Below are positions 32,826 through 44,565 of a DNA stretch of 64,000 nt, piece by piece (the stretch's first letter is position 1; every line of letters starts with the position of its first letter). The notes below the pieces were generated by a model, which saw only the letters and a list, made by a program, of their open reading frames with translations, was not told the origin of the DNA and ran no database searches. The DNA comes from Coptis chinensis (Eukaryota; Streptophyta; Magnoliopsida; Ranunculales; Ranunculaceae): NCBI GenBank assembly GCA_015680905.1, contig CM027384.1, positions 70,899,501 through 70,963,500 on the forward strand. Direction: 5' to 3'. The position numbers and the translations under genes were made by a program.

Positions 32826-33800
32826 TGGAATGAAGAATGTGAAGAAGCATTTTCTGAATTAAAGAAATATCTATAAGAAATGCCTACGCTTACTAAGCCA
32901 GATGAGGGAGACAGTTTGCTTCTTTATTTGGTTGTATCAGAATTTGCTATAAGTTCAGTGTTGGTAAAAGTTGAAAATGGTGTTGAAAGACCCGTGTATT
33001 TTCAAAGTAAAACAATGCTTGAGGCAGAAGCACGATATTCGACACTGGAGAAATACGCTTTGGCATTTTTATTCTCATCTCAGAGGTTGAAGCCATATTT
33101 CCAATCACTGTGATTGTGATGATGAATCTCCCATTAAAGCAAACTCTGGAAAAAATTGCCAAATCAGGAAGAATGTCGAAATGGTCAGTACTAATAAACG
33201 AATTTGGTGTCGAGTATCGAAACCGAGTATCGGAGAAAAGTCAAGTACTGGTTGATTTCTTGGCTGATTTTCCATGTGAGGATGCTAGTTGGGGCATGGA
33301 AGAGGAGGAGTTCTCAACGCTGCAAGATCCTGAGGATATTATTGATTCAGATGATCCATGGGCTGGAACAAATGGTTGGAAATTATTTGTAGATGGATCA
33401 TCTGGGAATAAGGGATGTGGTATTGGGGTTGTATTGGTTACACCCAAAAATCAAAGGCTCGAAACAGTAGTAACATTAGGCTTCCATGCATCAAACAACG
33501 AGACTGAGTATGAAGCTTTAATTGCCGAACTGGAGATGGCCAAATTGCTTAAGGTGAAAGAATTATCAATTTTCAGTGACTCAATGCTCGTAGTCAGTCA
33601 GATTAATGGAGGATATTCGGCAAGATGTGATAACATGGTGGATTACTTGAGTTTTATAAAAACTAAGTTGAAGGACTTCAGAAAAATAAGGCTTCAGTAC
33701 CTCAATAGAAATGAAAACAGGCATGCAGACGCCCTAGCTTATGTGGCAGCGATGCTAGAAAATACAGAGGGTTGCACTTTGCACATCGGTGTCCAGGAAA
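32826..33800 (+). pseudogene. RNase H domains, element A (dual)
   Basis: The RT-linked RNase H lies at 32826-33230 (ERPVYFQSKTMLEAEARYS, EKYALAFLFSSQRLKPYF), with a stop and frame change near 33112. The archaeal-type second domain lies in the long open frame from 33110: WKLFVDGSSGNKGCGIGVVL near 33379, FHASNNETEYEALIAELEMA near 33482, FSDSMLVVSQINGGY near 33574 and NENRHADALAYVAA near 33711. The D-E-D-D catalytic set is visible. The dual arrangement identifies the Tat lineage. Confidence 0.88.
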
Positions 33801-33859
33801 GGCCAAGCATCAATGTCAACAAACCAGAGGTTATGGAAATCGATACACTGGGGGCGTCA

Positions 33860-35090
33860 TGGATGGAAGCATATCTATCATACTTATCTGAGGGAAAAGT
33901 GTCTGAAGACAAAAATAAGACCAAAAGAATCAAATCTGGAGCACAAAGATATGTATTAATTGATAATGAGCTATATCGAAAGAATCCTGGAGGTCCACAT
34001 CTCAAATGTATATCACCTGAAGAGGCACATTTAATCATTGCAGAATTACACGAAGGAGAGTGTGGGAACCATTCAGCTGGAAGGTCATTGGCAAATAAAA
34101 TCACGAGGCAAGGATATTTTTGGCCTCAAATGCGAAGGGATTGTCTTCGTTATGCTAAAAAATGTATGCAGTGCCAGATACATGGAAAGTCTATACACAT
34201 TCCAGCTGAGGAGTTGCACTGTGTATCGAACCCTTGGCCTTTTACGCTATGGGGAATGGACATTGTCAGAAAGAGGGAAAAGGCAATTCATGCTCGCGGT
34301 CACAAACTATTTCACCAAATGGGTAGAGGCCATAGCCTTACAACACATAAAGGAGCAAGATGTGATAAATTTTCTTTTCGAAAGAGTAATATGTCGATAT
34401 GGGTTGTCATATGCCATTATATTGGATAACGGGCCACAGTTCGAGGGAGGAAAGGTAAAAGCTTTCTTGGAATCATACAAGGTGAAGCACTTCACATCTG
34501 CGCCATATTATGCTCAGGGTAACGGGCAAGCAGAAGCAACAAATAAAACCATAATGGATAATATCAAGAAAAGCTGGTAGACAAGAAGGGTCTCTGTGTG
34601 GATGAGTTAAATAGCGTTCTATGGGCTTATAGAATGACACCTCGAACTGCCATGGGTGAATCTAGTTTTACATTAGCTTATGGAATGGAAGCAGTTACCC
34701 CATCAGAAATGGTGGTATCAACATCCAGAACCAAAGTCTTAATGATTGGCCGAAATAATGAAGTAATGGTAGTAGAAGTCCTCAATCTCGAGGAAACAAG
34801 AGACCAAGTAAGATTAAGGCTCGACATATACCATCAATAGCTCAGAAAAACTTTCAACAAGAAAGTGAGAGAAAGACATTTTCAAGAAGGTGATTTGGTC
34901 TTGAAAGTGGTTACGCAAGCAACTAAAGAGAAAGGGGCTGGCAAACTAGCAGCAAGCTGGGATGGGCCTTACATCATTTACAAAGTAGGAATCAATGGAG
35001 CTTACTACTAAAAATTGGTTGAAGGTGTAATATTACCAAAGCCTCAAAATGTAAGCAATTTGAAAGTATTTTATCAATAAAGAATATTCT
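33860..35090 (+). pseudogene. Integrase, element A
   Basis: The HHCC zinc domain is at about 34050-34180 (HEGECGNHSAGRSL, QCQIHG with CAKKCMQC-type cysteines). The catalytic core starts WGMDIV near 34249, where the frame shifts. It continues with TNYFTKWVEAIAL, LDNGPQFEGG near 34425 and YAQGNGQAEATNKTI near 34510 (D, D, E). A stop near 34578 is followed by VLWAYRMTPRTAMGES at 34615 and the GPY/F module (SWDGPYIIYKVGINGAYY) near 34957. The gene ends near 35078 with VFYQ. Confidence 0.87.
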
Positions 35091-35224
35091 GAGTATCATC
35101 ATATATTTTTTCTCACAAGTAATGCATTCAATAAAGAGATTGTTATTTCCAAAAGCAATATCTATGCAAATACCACATATACTTGTATTTCTAGAATTAT
35201 ATATTGATAGCAGGAAAATAAAAA

Positions 35225-35500
35225 ACCATGGTGATATGTAGATCCTCATCTTGATACCAGGTCAAACCTAAACCCTGGTGATCTGTAGATCCTTATCTAA
35301 ATACCAGGTCAAACCTAAACCCTGGTGATCTGTAGATCCTCATCTCGATACCAGGTCAAATCTAAACCGTGGTGATATGTAGATCTTCATCTTGATACCA
35401 GGTCAAACCTAAACCCTGGTGATTTGTAGATCCTCATCTTGATAACAGGTCAAAATTAAATCCTGGTGATATGTAGATCTTCATCTCGATACCAGGTCAA
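35225..35500. repeat. 47-bp tandem repeats, element A 3' region
   Basis: Six units of about 47 bp, each with GTAGATC followed by a GATACCAGGTCAAA motif and CCTGGTGAT. One further unit, with partial flanks, stands at 36716-36787, about 1.2 kb away, showing that the array was broken up. Confidence 0.85.
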
Positions 35501-35504
35501 AAAA

Positions 35505-35665
35505 ATCCAGTTCTTGGCAAAAATGCAAGTTCGGGTAAAAAAATTCAGTTCTTGGAAGCAATGTCGAGTTCGGGTATAAAAATCCAGTTCTTGGCAGCAA
35601 TGTCGAGTTCGGGTAAAAAAATCCAGTTCTTGGCAGCAATGTTGAGTTCAGGTAAAAAAATCCTA
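35505..35665. repeat. 40-bp tandem repeats, element A 3' region
   Basis: Four units of about 40 bp carrying CAGTTCTTGGCAGCAATGTC and GAGTTCGGGTAAAAAAATC. It lies directly after the 47-bp array. No coding function is supported. Confidence 0.8.
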
Positions 35666-36040
35666 GTATTGACAGGAGGATCGATATCAGGTCAAGATCG
35701 TGATAAAAATCATGGTAGTGGCAGAGATGTCGATATCAAGTCAAGATCGTTATGGAAATTATTGCATATGTGGTTATCATATGCTCGATACCAGATCAAA
35801 ATAAAAGGAGGCAGACACCTAAGGTATGTCACAATAAGGAATACTTTTCTTTCGTATTTTCCAATTACAAATATATTAGGGGAATAGTATCGAAATTCAA
35901 TTTTGTTTCTTTTTATTATAATGAAAGTTTGATGGTGAAGCAATAGTAGGCGGATAATAATTCATTAAAATAAGAAAAACATAGGCCAAACAAGGCTATT
36001 ACACGTTAAAGGAAACACTAAAATAACATAAAGAAAAACA

Positions 36041-36364
36041 TTAATCTTCATCTTCATCGTCGTCATCCTCATCTTCATCCTCATCATCACCATCGTCACC
36101 ATCATCTTCATCGTCACCATCATCCTCATCGTCACCATCATCTTCATTGTTATCCTTTTCATAACAGTACCAATCGCGAAACCATTCATATTCATATTCT
36201 TCTTCTATTTCTTCTTTTTCTTCGTCTTCTTCTTCTTCAATTTTTTCTTCCTGTTCTTCGTAGTCATCAGAGTAGTCGGTGGTAGGACAGTCAGACCAAT
36301 GACGCCAGTCGGGAAAAACCATAAAAATGGCAAGAATAATAAAGAAGTTGGAGATAAGAGACAT
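36041..36364 (-). CDS. Small acidic antisense ORF in element A
   Basis: This minus-strand ORF of 107 residues has a hydrophobic N-terminus (MSLISNFFIILAIFMVF, possible signal anchor), then an almost purely acidic tail built from repeated DDGDDE units encoded by a GAT/GAC/GAA microsatellite. The acidic tail could be a by-product of microsatellite growth. No homology is recognised and the host element is degenerate, so expression is doubtful. It lies on the same strand as the antisense gene further downstream. Confidence 0.3.
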   Translation of the reverse strand: MSLISNFFIILAIFMVFPDWRHWSDCPTTDYSDDYEEQEEKIEEEEDEEKEEIEEEYEYEWFRDWYCYEKDNNEDDGDDEDDGDDEDDGDDGDDEDEDEDDDDEDED

Positions 36365-36790
36365 TCTCTTTTTAGGATTGGGTTTTCAGAAAGAGGTTTA
36401 CAGAAGATGTTTTCAGAATCATGCATGATGGTCTTTCATTGTAGTAAAAATTAGAAAAACGAGGTAATTTAATGGGGATTTGCAAGAAAACGAGGTAATT
36501 TAATGTGGATTATTAAGAAAACAAGGAAAGTTAATGAAAAAGTAATTCTTGGGTGCGAGAAAGTTTTCAGTTTAAATGATAATACAATTTAAATGCATGT
36601 TGGTTTTCAGAGCCAGTTGGTTGAATTTATTTATTGCTAATTTGAATGTTTACATTGAGTAAATGTTACATGGGTCTTTACCAAAGAGGATTCAAGCAAA
36701 GGTTACAAGGTTCGAATCCTGGTATCAATACCAGGTCAAACAGAAAATCCTGGTGATCTGTAGATCCTTATCTTGATACCAGGTCAAAAA

Positions 36791-37787
36791 CATTACTAAG
36801 TACTAATTGATACTACTTTTAAGTGGGGTGGTATCGAAAGTCGAATTTTCATTTCAAAATATTACTAAATACCAATTGATACTGCTTTTAAATGGGGTGG
36901 TATTGAAAGTCGAATTTTCATTTCAAGATAGTACTTAGTATCAATTGATACTGCTTTTAAGTGAGGTGGTATCAAAAGTCAAATTTTCATTTCAAAATAT
37001 TACTTAGTATCAATTGATACTGCTTTTAAGTGGGGGGGGGGGGGTATTGAAAATCGAATTTTCATTTCAAAATATTAATATTAAGTATCAATTGATACTG
37101 CTTTTAAGTAAGGTGGTATCGAAAGTCGAATTTTCATTTCAAAATATTATTAAGTACCAATTGATACAACTTTTAAGTGGGGTGGTATCGAAAGTGGAAT
37201 TTTCATTTCAAAATATTACTAAGTACCAATTGATACTGCTTTTAAGTGGGGTGATATCGAAAGTCAAATTTTTATTTCAAGATATTACTTAGTATCAATT
37301 GATACTGTTTTTAAGTGGGGTGGTATCGAAAGTCGAATTTTCATTTCAAAATATTATAAAGTATCAATTGATACTGCTTTTAAGTGGGGTGGTATCGAAA
37401 GTCAAATTTTCATTTCAAAATATTACTTAGTATCAATTGATACTGCTTTTAAGAGGGGTGGTATCGAAAGTCGAATTTTCATTTCAAAATATTATTAAGT
37501 ATCAATTGATACTTCTTTTTAAGTAGGGTGGTATTGAAAGTTGAATTTTCATTTCAAAATATTAATATTAAGTATCAATTGATACTGCTTTTAAGTGGGG
37601 TGGTATCGAAAGTCGAATTTTTATTTCAAAATATTACTAAGTATCAATTGATACTGCTTTTAAGTGGGGTGGTATCGAAAGTCGAATTTTCATTTCAAAA
37701 TATTACTAAGTATCAATTGATATTGCTTTTAAGTGGGGTGGTATCGAAACGAATTTTCATTTCAAAATATTACTAAGTATAAATGAT
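36791..37787. repeat. 69-bp satellite-like array with 16-bp palindromes, element A
   Basis: About 14 head-to-tail units of roughly 69 bp, each with CTTTTAAGTGGGGTGGTATC, a GAAAGTCGAATTTTCATTTC segment and, in nearly all units, AGTATCAATTGATACT or a one-base variant. The last is a perfect 16-bp palindrome. Units differ by a few substitutions and small indels, and one has a poly-G run at 37032-37043. Several units are open in one plus frame, but this is a product of periodicity. Confidence 0.92.
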
Positions 37788-37917
37788 TAATAACTGACAT
37801 AGAGTAAATATTAAACAAGCCAAAAGGAGCAAAATAGATCTATTTCATATATTGAGCTATGTTTAAGAAAAGAAGACAGATCATTGTATCAATATTACAA
37901 ATGGGAGCAAATTTCAG

Positions 37918-37984
37918 CTCAAGGAAATTTTTTTGGGTGAAGGGAGAATGTTGTATCTAGCCTCAAGTGCTTGGTCGACACCAG
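37918..37984 (-). pseudogene. C-terminal end of element A antisense gene (displaced by element C)
   Basis: On the minus strand, the frame interrupted at 48810 by element C continues here in phase for 21 codons (start VDQALEARYNILPSP) to a TGA at 37919-37921. The shared ACCAG target duplication sits in the joint, which shows that C landed inside this antisense gene. Confidence 0.75.
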
Positions 37985-39518
37985 TGATAAGATCCCAAAA
38001 CTGTAGTTTTAGCCCCTTAACAATAATACTTTTAGACCAATTATGCGAATAATAAATAAGAGTTAATGCTAATTACGTGCTTTTATGTATTTCAAGCATT
38101 GAAGTCAATTATGTGCAGAAATGTGCCACTTTGGCAATATAAAGGAGCAAGGGTTGGTTGCTAAGAAGTTCTGTGATTAAAGGCCAAGATTCAAGGAAAA
38201 AAAGCTTTTGTAAAGCCGATTCGGAAGCTGAAAAAAAGTCGAGTCAACGCGGCGTAAACATCACACAAAAGTCAGCAGAACTTCCGAAGACCGTATCTTT
38301 AGACTCAGGCTTCGGAATTGGGCGTACCTTATGTCAAAACGACCGGATCAGAAAGAGCTTTCCAATGGTCCAAACCTTGACCCAATTAGAAGAGCATAAG
38401 TAGATAAAAAACTTGTTGAAGTCAAAGCTAGCTGAAAAAGGCCCTGTGGACTGAAGAAATTGGGCTTTGAGCTCGATTTTCCGGCCCAAAACATGGACCC
38501 TCAGCCCATGCACGAAAATGTGAATTTGGTCTCCTCCATTTCCACACACAAGACTTAGCTCTTAAGTATCAATTAGCTTAGGATAGAAGGTAGCCATTAG
38601 AGAATATTTTAGATCTAGTTTTGAGTTTTGAATTAGTTAATTAATTAGTTTTCATTCCATTAATTAGTTTCATTTCTTGTTTTAAATTAGTTATTAGAAT
38701 TATTGTTTATCATTCATTAGATAAATAAAATAGTTAGTTCTTGATAATTTCGATTTTGTTATTTAAAATTGCTTAGATCTAATTTCAATTCTTGTTTGTT
38801 AATGATTTCTTAGTTGTTAATTTAGATTTCAATTATTGTTTAGTTGAATTTAATAAAGTTAGAATCTTTATATTATGTCTTATTTAATTTCATATGGAAA
38901 TGATAGTTTGATGAATCAAGGCTAAACCTCCATTAGAGGGGTTTGACGAAGCCTAGATGAAAACTTGATTGTGTAGTGTAGAATCGTTGTAAGAGTCTAT
39001 TCCATTCTAGAAGGTTGTTGATTCGCCATGAGAATGGGTTGGACTTCCTCACATGCTAGTTATGAATTGGTAGAGATGCCATATATAATTAGGGATTAGA
39101 ACGACCAATTATTACCGTAAGAATGTAAGAATTGGATTACAACAATCTATGCTAGTTTATTAAGTTGGATTCAAGGTGGATTCAATTCCCCCCTAATTCT
39201 TATTCTAGATTCAAACCTTAGTATTCCGTAGCATTTCGTAGTTGAATCATTATAGTTAATATCTTGTTCTTAGAATTCACATCGTAGTATAATCCCTTCG
39301 TAAAACTCTCATTAGACTTTGGATAAATTCCTAATTATAGAAAACTTTGAATGCTAAAGAACTAGGAGTGGAACGAATCTTCTATTCCAACTCTACTTCA
39401 ATAGTATCGAGAGTAGAAATCTTTGATAAGAACTGTCTTTGTAAAAGAAATAGTTTTACTTTCGTTTAAGTTTTATCATTTATTCGTGAGTAGAATTACT
39501 CAATTTTATGGGTTATCA
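37985..39518 (+). repeat. 5' LTR of element C
   Basis: 1534 bp, TGATAAGATCCC to TTATCA. It is homologous to D's LTRs, but about 420 bp longer in the part towards the LTR end. Confidence 0.95.
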
Positions 39519-39520
39519 AA

Positions 39521-39538
39521 TGGCGACGCTGCCATCTT
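39521..39538 (+). other. Primer-binding site of element C
   Basis: TGGCGACGCTGCCATCTT begins two bases after the 5' LTR, matching D's site except at two of the first thirteen bases. Confidence 0.6.
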
Positions 39539-39649
39539 AGTTCCCTTTAGTATTGTTTTCTTTAGAATTGTTAGTTTTCCAATGTCCCATAACCCACCCA
39601 CCCTTGTTTGATTCTCACTGTGGTTGTCCGTTTCAGTACTGAAAATTTT

Positions 39650-39960
39650 CCTCGCAGAATTACACGGAGCGCGACCCGCTCCTTGGGCAAGCTAAATTGG
39701 AGCGCCACCCACGCCCAAACGCCTGGAACTCCACTTTTTAGATGATCGCGACCTGTGCCTTGCACAGGCAAAACAAGAGCGCCCCCCGTGCTGAAGCGCC
39801 TGGACCTTGAGGTTTTCCCTGAGTGCGACCCACGCCCTACCAAGGCTAACTTCGAGCGCGACCCGTGCCTAAACGCCTAGAACTCTAACTTGACTTGAGC
39901 GCCACCTGCGCCCTACCTAGGCCTATTCTGAGCGCGACCTGCGCCCTCTGCTAAAACTGC
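39650..39960 (+). repeat. GC-rich minisatellite in 5' leader of element C
   Basis: Around seven imperfect units built on GAGCGCGACCYGCGCCC, often followed by ACGCCTGGAACT. No conserved reading frame is seen. The same unit type recurs at 44270-44520, in front of ORF 3. Confidence 0.75.
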
Positions 39961-40189
39961 CTAATTTCCATAGGTTTGTTTCAAACTTCCATTTCTTTCA
40001 AGGGTTTCAGTGTTCTAACTTGTTATACACACTGAGCATGCGTAAACAAAACGCTATTCATAAGCGAAGCAAGGAAGCATTCAGGTACTCCTTTCTTCCA
40101 CACCTCGCATCTCCTGTTAGAGGTTCATACTAGCATATCAGGACTGTTTGGAGTATTGTTGTGTTTCATTAAGATTGGCTTAGCCTTGC

Positions 40190-40900
40190 ATGAGATTAAG
40201 GTCAGGCTGAAGAAAAACTCCTAACGTAATCAACCGACAAAGTCAACAAATACGCCTTTCTAGTATACCACTCACTACACTTCTAGCTAATATACCACAC
40301 ACACCACCTGAACTAATGGATGAAGAAAGAGAGTTTCCTCTCTCTGACTTTTACAAAGCCTTGAACGATAGCCCTAAATCTTGCATTGTTCTATCAGATC
40401 CAGTGGGGGATTTCAGAATCCCCCCAAATATATTTAATTTTACCCATTTTTCATAGGTTAGACCATGAAAAATCTTATCAGCACATGCGTTGGATTGACC
40501 AAGTCCTTACTACATTCCACCATCCTACGGTTGGTGCTGAACAAATTAAACTAAGGGTATTTCCTTTCACTTTAGCCGATAAGGCAGCGTCTTGGTTAAT
40601 CGCCTAAGCTAATTAATTTCATGGACTCGTGGGCTAAACTTGTTCAACTATTTATGGAACATTTTTACCCACCCGAAGACCGATAAAATGCTTTCCAAGA
40701 TTCATTTCTTTTCACGTAATCCTCATGAATCATTTTCAGAGGCTTGGAATCGTTTCACCGATCTTCTTATAGAGTGTCCACACCATAACCTCACGAAAGA
40801 CACGTTAGTTCGTGCTTTTTTCAAGGGACTGTTACACCACCACAAAGCGGTGCTTGACATAATGAACGGGGGTAGTTTCCTCATTAAAGGAGCCTCATAG
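40190..40900 (+). pseudogene. Gag capsid region, element C
   Basis: It starts with the same MRLRSG codons as D's gag, but codon 7 is TGA. Further pieces lie at 40386-40607 (LDHEKSYQHMRWIDQVLTTF, IKLRVFPFTLADKAASWL) and 40640-40900 (SFSEAWNRFTDLLIECPHHN, ALVRAFFKGLLHHHK-like). Stops and frameshifts lie between them, so it is not translatable as one protein. Confidence 0.82.
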
Positions 40901-40949
40901 GCTTATGAATTTCTAAAAGATCAAACAAAGCATAATAATAACTGGGGGG

Positions 40950-41663
40950 GTGGGGGGTAGTGACGATATCCCCCATTCTGCTAGTTCTTCTTCAACAGTT
41001 AAGGCCGCCGGTATGTTTGAGATGAAACTCGATCCTGAACTTAAAAACTTAATCGAATCTCTCACTAAAAAGGTAGAGGCTATTGCTGTTCAACAAAAGC
41101 CTACCCATGTCATGAATGTCAACTCTATTCCCTGTAATTTCTATTTGAGTCTTGGGCATCCCGACTCTTATTGTCCTCTAGTCTATGAACATCCATCCGC
41201 ACAGCCGAACAATGTTTATTCCATTAATAGCGAACCTAACGCACCTTGGAGACAAAATCCCAATTTTGGTTGGCGAAATAATCAACAAGTTACGCCTCTA
41301 TGGTATAATAATCAAAATGTTAGGCCAGCACCCAATTACAACCAAGCTCCCCAGAGACAAGGACAAAGACAAGGTAATTATAATAATAATAACAATAATA
41401 ATTATAATTCTAATAGAGGTATCATTCCGGTTAATAATAACTATCACAACCCACTTGTTAATAATCAACGTGAGATAGTTCCAGTCACAACACCTGTGAT
41501 CACTACACCTACACAACCGGATCGTCTTGACGCCTTCATACAGGTTAGCCAACAACTTTTCCAAACCATGGCTCAATCTAACAAACAACTTTTCCAAACC
41601 ATGGATCAATCTAACCAACAGGTTTTACAATCCATTAATCATTTAACCCAACAGTTAGCCTAA
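40950..41663 (+). pseudogene. Gag nucleocapsid region, element C
   Basis: This open stretch has MFEMKLDPELKNLIESLTKK, the zinc-knuckle-like CNFYLSLGHPDSYCP (second cysteine changed to tyrosine relative to D), the Asn/Gln-rich region and NFGWRNNQ. It ends at a TAA near 41661 (QLA then stop), where D has a glutamine-containing continuation. Confidence 0.82.
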
Positions 41664-42711
41664 GAGAAAGCCCAACCAAAAGGCGTGTTTCCAAGTCAAG
41701 CGTTACCTAATCCTAAAACACCAAACACAGCCTTTGAGGTAATTGGTAATACTAGTAATGAAAATAGAAACATAGGTGAGTTAAATGCTATCACCACTCT
41801 CTGTTCTGGCAGAGTGGTTGATAACCTCGTAAGTATGCCTGTGGTTACCACTAGTGGTCCCTACATCTGATATTCTACTAGCAACCGAACTGGAAACTGA
41901 AGATCCTACCCCTATAGAGGTACCAGTTAAGCAACAACCTAAGAAACAAAAAGGCAAGGTTAAACATCCTGTTGACCATTATGCTAAATATAGAGAGAAA
42001 CCACCGTTTCCCCATAGATTAGCAATGTTAACCAAGGATACGAATTTCGATGAGATTAGGAAAGTTTTCAAAAATCTAACGATAAACCTTCCTTTTCTTG
42101 AAGTGATTAAAAAGTTACCACACCATGCTAAGTTTCTTAAAGAGTTGTGCACTACTAAGCGCAAGACAAATATTCCTAAAGACGCTTTTTTAACTGAACA
42201 ATTTTCAATTCTATCGGAAAATAATGGAATCGTTAAGTACAAGGACCCTGGTCGTCCTACTGTACAATGCACCTTGGGGGATAATCACATGAAAACTGCT
42301 CTATTAGACCTGGGGGCGAGTGTTAACTTACTCCTTTATTATTTATATAAACAAATCGGTCTACAAAAGATGCAACCAACGAAAATGACGTTGCAATTAG
42401 CGGATCGTTCTATTAAGTATCCTAAGGGTGTGGTTGAAAATGTGCTAGTTAAAGTTCAAAATTTTTACTACCCAGCCGACTTCGTTATCCTCGACATAGA
42501 AGTTGCTAACGACTCTGTTCCTATCATTTTAGGGTGTCCCTTCTTGGCTACTGCCAACGCGCTCATAAACTGCCGCGATGGTTCAATGTCATTATCCTTT
42601 GGCCATCTTTCTGTTGAGGCAAATGTTTTTAAGACGATTCAACAGTACCTAGATACAACTGTCTATGGAGAGGTTAGAATGATCGAGAGCTTCAGCTCGA
42701 GATTATTTTGA
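41664..42711 (+). pseudogene. Protease region, element C
   Basis: After the stop, coding continues with a linker, a frameshift near 41850, then an open frame at 41854-42711: DEIRKVFKNLTINLPFLEV, the active site ALLDLGASVNLLLYYLYKQ, TLQLADRSIKYPKGVVEN, YPADFVILDIEVANDSVPII and LGCPFLATANALINCRDG. This copy keeps the protease unbroken, unlike D. Confidence 0.85.
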
Positions 42712-42733
42712 CAACACGTTTCCTGATAATCTG

Positions 42734-43450
42734 ATGCCCAAATTTCTTTCCTTTGGAATTTCAGACTCCGACGTTTTCGTCCCTACACCAGTCGATACCC
42801 ATCTTATGGATGAGGACAAGATTGATGACTTTCTCAAGGATATAGAGGAATACCATAGTAATGTGGATGTGACCAAGCTGGATGAGGAACTCGACGAGTT
42901 TCTTAGAGCAGGTGATGATTTACCTTATCAAGAACTACCTTGTGTACTAACCGCCTCGATTCCCCTCTTTTTACCCTTTCAAAGGAACTTAGAGTTTGCA
43001 CTTGATCCTCTTGTTTCTCCTGTGCTTCATGATTTTCTAAACTCTCCTGTTAAGAAAATACTACCTAAAGAGCCACCTGACACCTTCATTTTCAGTTGTG
43101 TGATAATACCAACCCATGCCACAAATGAGTTTTATGCTAAACCCACATTCTCATTTTTTCAATTCCTTACTTCTAAAATTCATCCATATCCACCATATCT
43201 TCCACAACCATCCATTTTTTCATAATCATTCACTAGGCCACCTTTTCGTTGGAGGAAAAAGAAGGTGCATGCTCGGTTACGTTCTAGATCTATTAGACTT
43301 CGCTTTTATTTCACTAAGTTGCGTCATCAAAAATCTTGGTGCTTGATTCTGTTTGGGGGTGCATTCCATGTTATTTATTTATGGAAAGACCCACAACTCT
43401 TTAGGTTATTGATATATGGTAAACTACATGTTCATTATATACATATGTGT
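42734..43450 (+). pseudogene. Post-protease tail, element C
   Basis: This continues with acidic sequence (DEDKIDDFLKDIEEY, KLDEELDEFLRAGDDL) and a Pro/Ser/Phe-rich stretch. Then another frame carries the basic VHARLRSRSIRL segment shared with D (7200-7270). A purine tract GTTTGGGGGTGC at 43351-43362 follows. No enzyme domain is recognised where reverse transcriptase should begin. Confidence 0.6.
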
Positions 43451-44269
43451 TAGATAAAGTCTTGAGTATATAACTATAAAAGACTCATTTTATTCTTCGG
43501 TGTACTTTCTTTCACTTCCATATATTGATAAGTGCACCATTTAGGCAACTGGGCCCTCCTTAGGGAGTGTGTGGCTGTAAGTACCGGATCCTAAGTCTAC
43601 GGTTAACATAATTCACGTTTTCCACTCTTGCATGTTTTCTCAGTTTTTGAGTCATGTTTCTCTATGGTGTGAATTATGCATGTATTGCATTATTGTTTTT
43701 ATTAGTTTGGATGTTAATTTTGAATTCCGTAGTTAAATTTGAATTCGGTAGTTAATTATATTTGAATTTGAATTTGAATATAATATGGTTCTTTTCAAAT
43801 TGTGCATTATTTTTATTGTTAATCCCACCTTCCAGAATTGTTTGAGGGTGGTATTATTTAGTCTAGCATGATTTTTATATGATCCACAAATTTATTATAT
43901 AATTTTGCGATGACTGTTCGGAATATTGCCGATATGGGCATACCTATGATTAAATGTTGTGGTAGGATGAAATCTAAAAGAATTTAAAAGTTACTATTCT
44001 AAATTCAATCTAGAAGATATTAGGGTTGTTTTAGAATCAAGAATATGGGTTGTTTCCGTTTTCGGTTTTGGAATTTTTTTGTTTTTGGCAATTGCCTTAA
44101 AGTTTTTTGGCAATTTCCCGATTCGTTTTAGCAACTTAAAACCTATAAAAACTTCATTCATTCTACACTCACAACCCACACTACACCTCACTTTCATCTC
44201 TCACCTTTCACTCCCACGTTTCCCATTTTTCTTCTCCATTTTCCGCATTTTAGCAGTTCAGAGTGTGCC
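43451..44269 (+). other. Spacer between protease and ORF 3, element C
   Basis: No supported gene. It includes the conserved block 43540-43655 (shared with D at 6895-7005) and TTTGAGGGTGGTATTA at 43841-43856. In D the corresponding interval also contains accessory ORF 2. Confidence 0.6.
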
Positions 44270-44520
44270 TATGCCCGATTGGGCGCCACCGCCCTCTAGG
44301 CACCGTAATCCAGAATTTCATCGAGCGCTGACCACCAGACCCCTACCAAGCCCAGAGCTGAGCGCGACCTGTGCCCAAAACACTGGAATTCTAGTTTTCA
44401 TCCTGAGCGCGACCCGCGCCCATCCCAGGCAAAAAGTGAGCGCGCCCTACGCCCAAGTGCTTGGAACTCGAAAATCACCAAGGCGCACCCCGCGCCAATC
44501 CCAGGCATAGGTTGAGCGTG
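44270..44520 (+). repeat. GC-rich minisatellite before ORF 3, element C
   Basis: About six imperfect units of GAGCGCGACC.GYGCCC type lie ahead of the ORF 3 start. They are similar to the 5' leader block at 39650-39960. Confidence 0.75.
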
Positions 44521-44565
44521 CATTCAGCCTGACCGACCCCGTGGGCATGAAAAAAATCCAATCTT

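Noticed and set aside
37014-37776. Open frames across the 69-bp array giving a repeated YQLILLLSG peptide
   Set aside because: The frames exist only because the repeat length is a multiple of three in most units. They lack a start context and are broken by indels, so this is repeat periodicity and not a gene.
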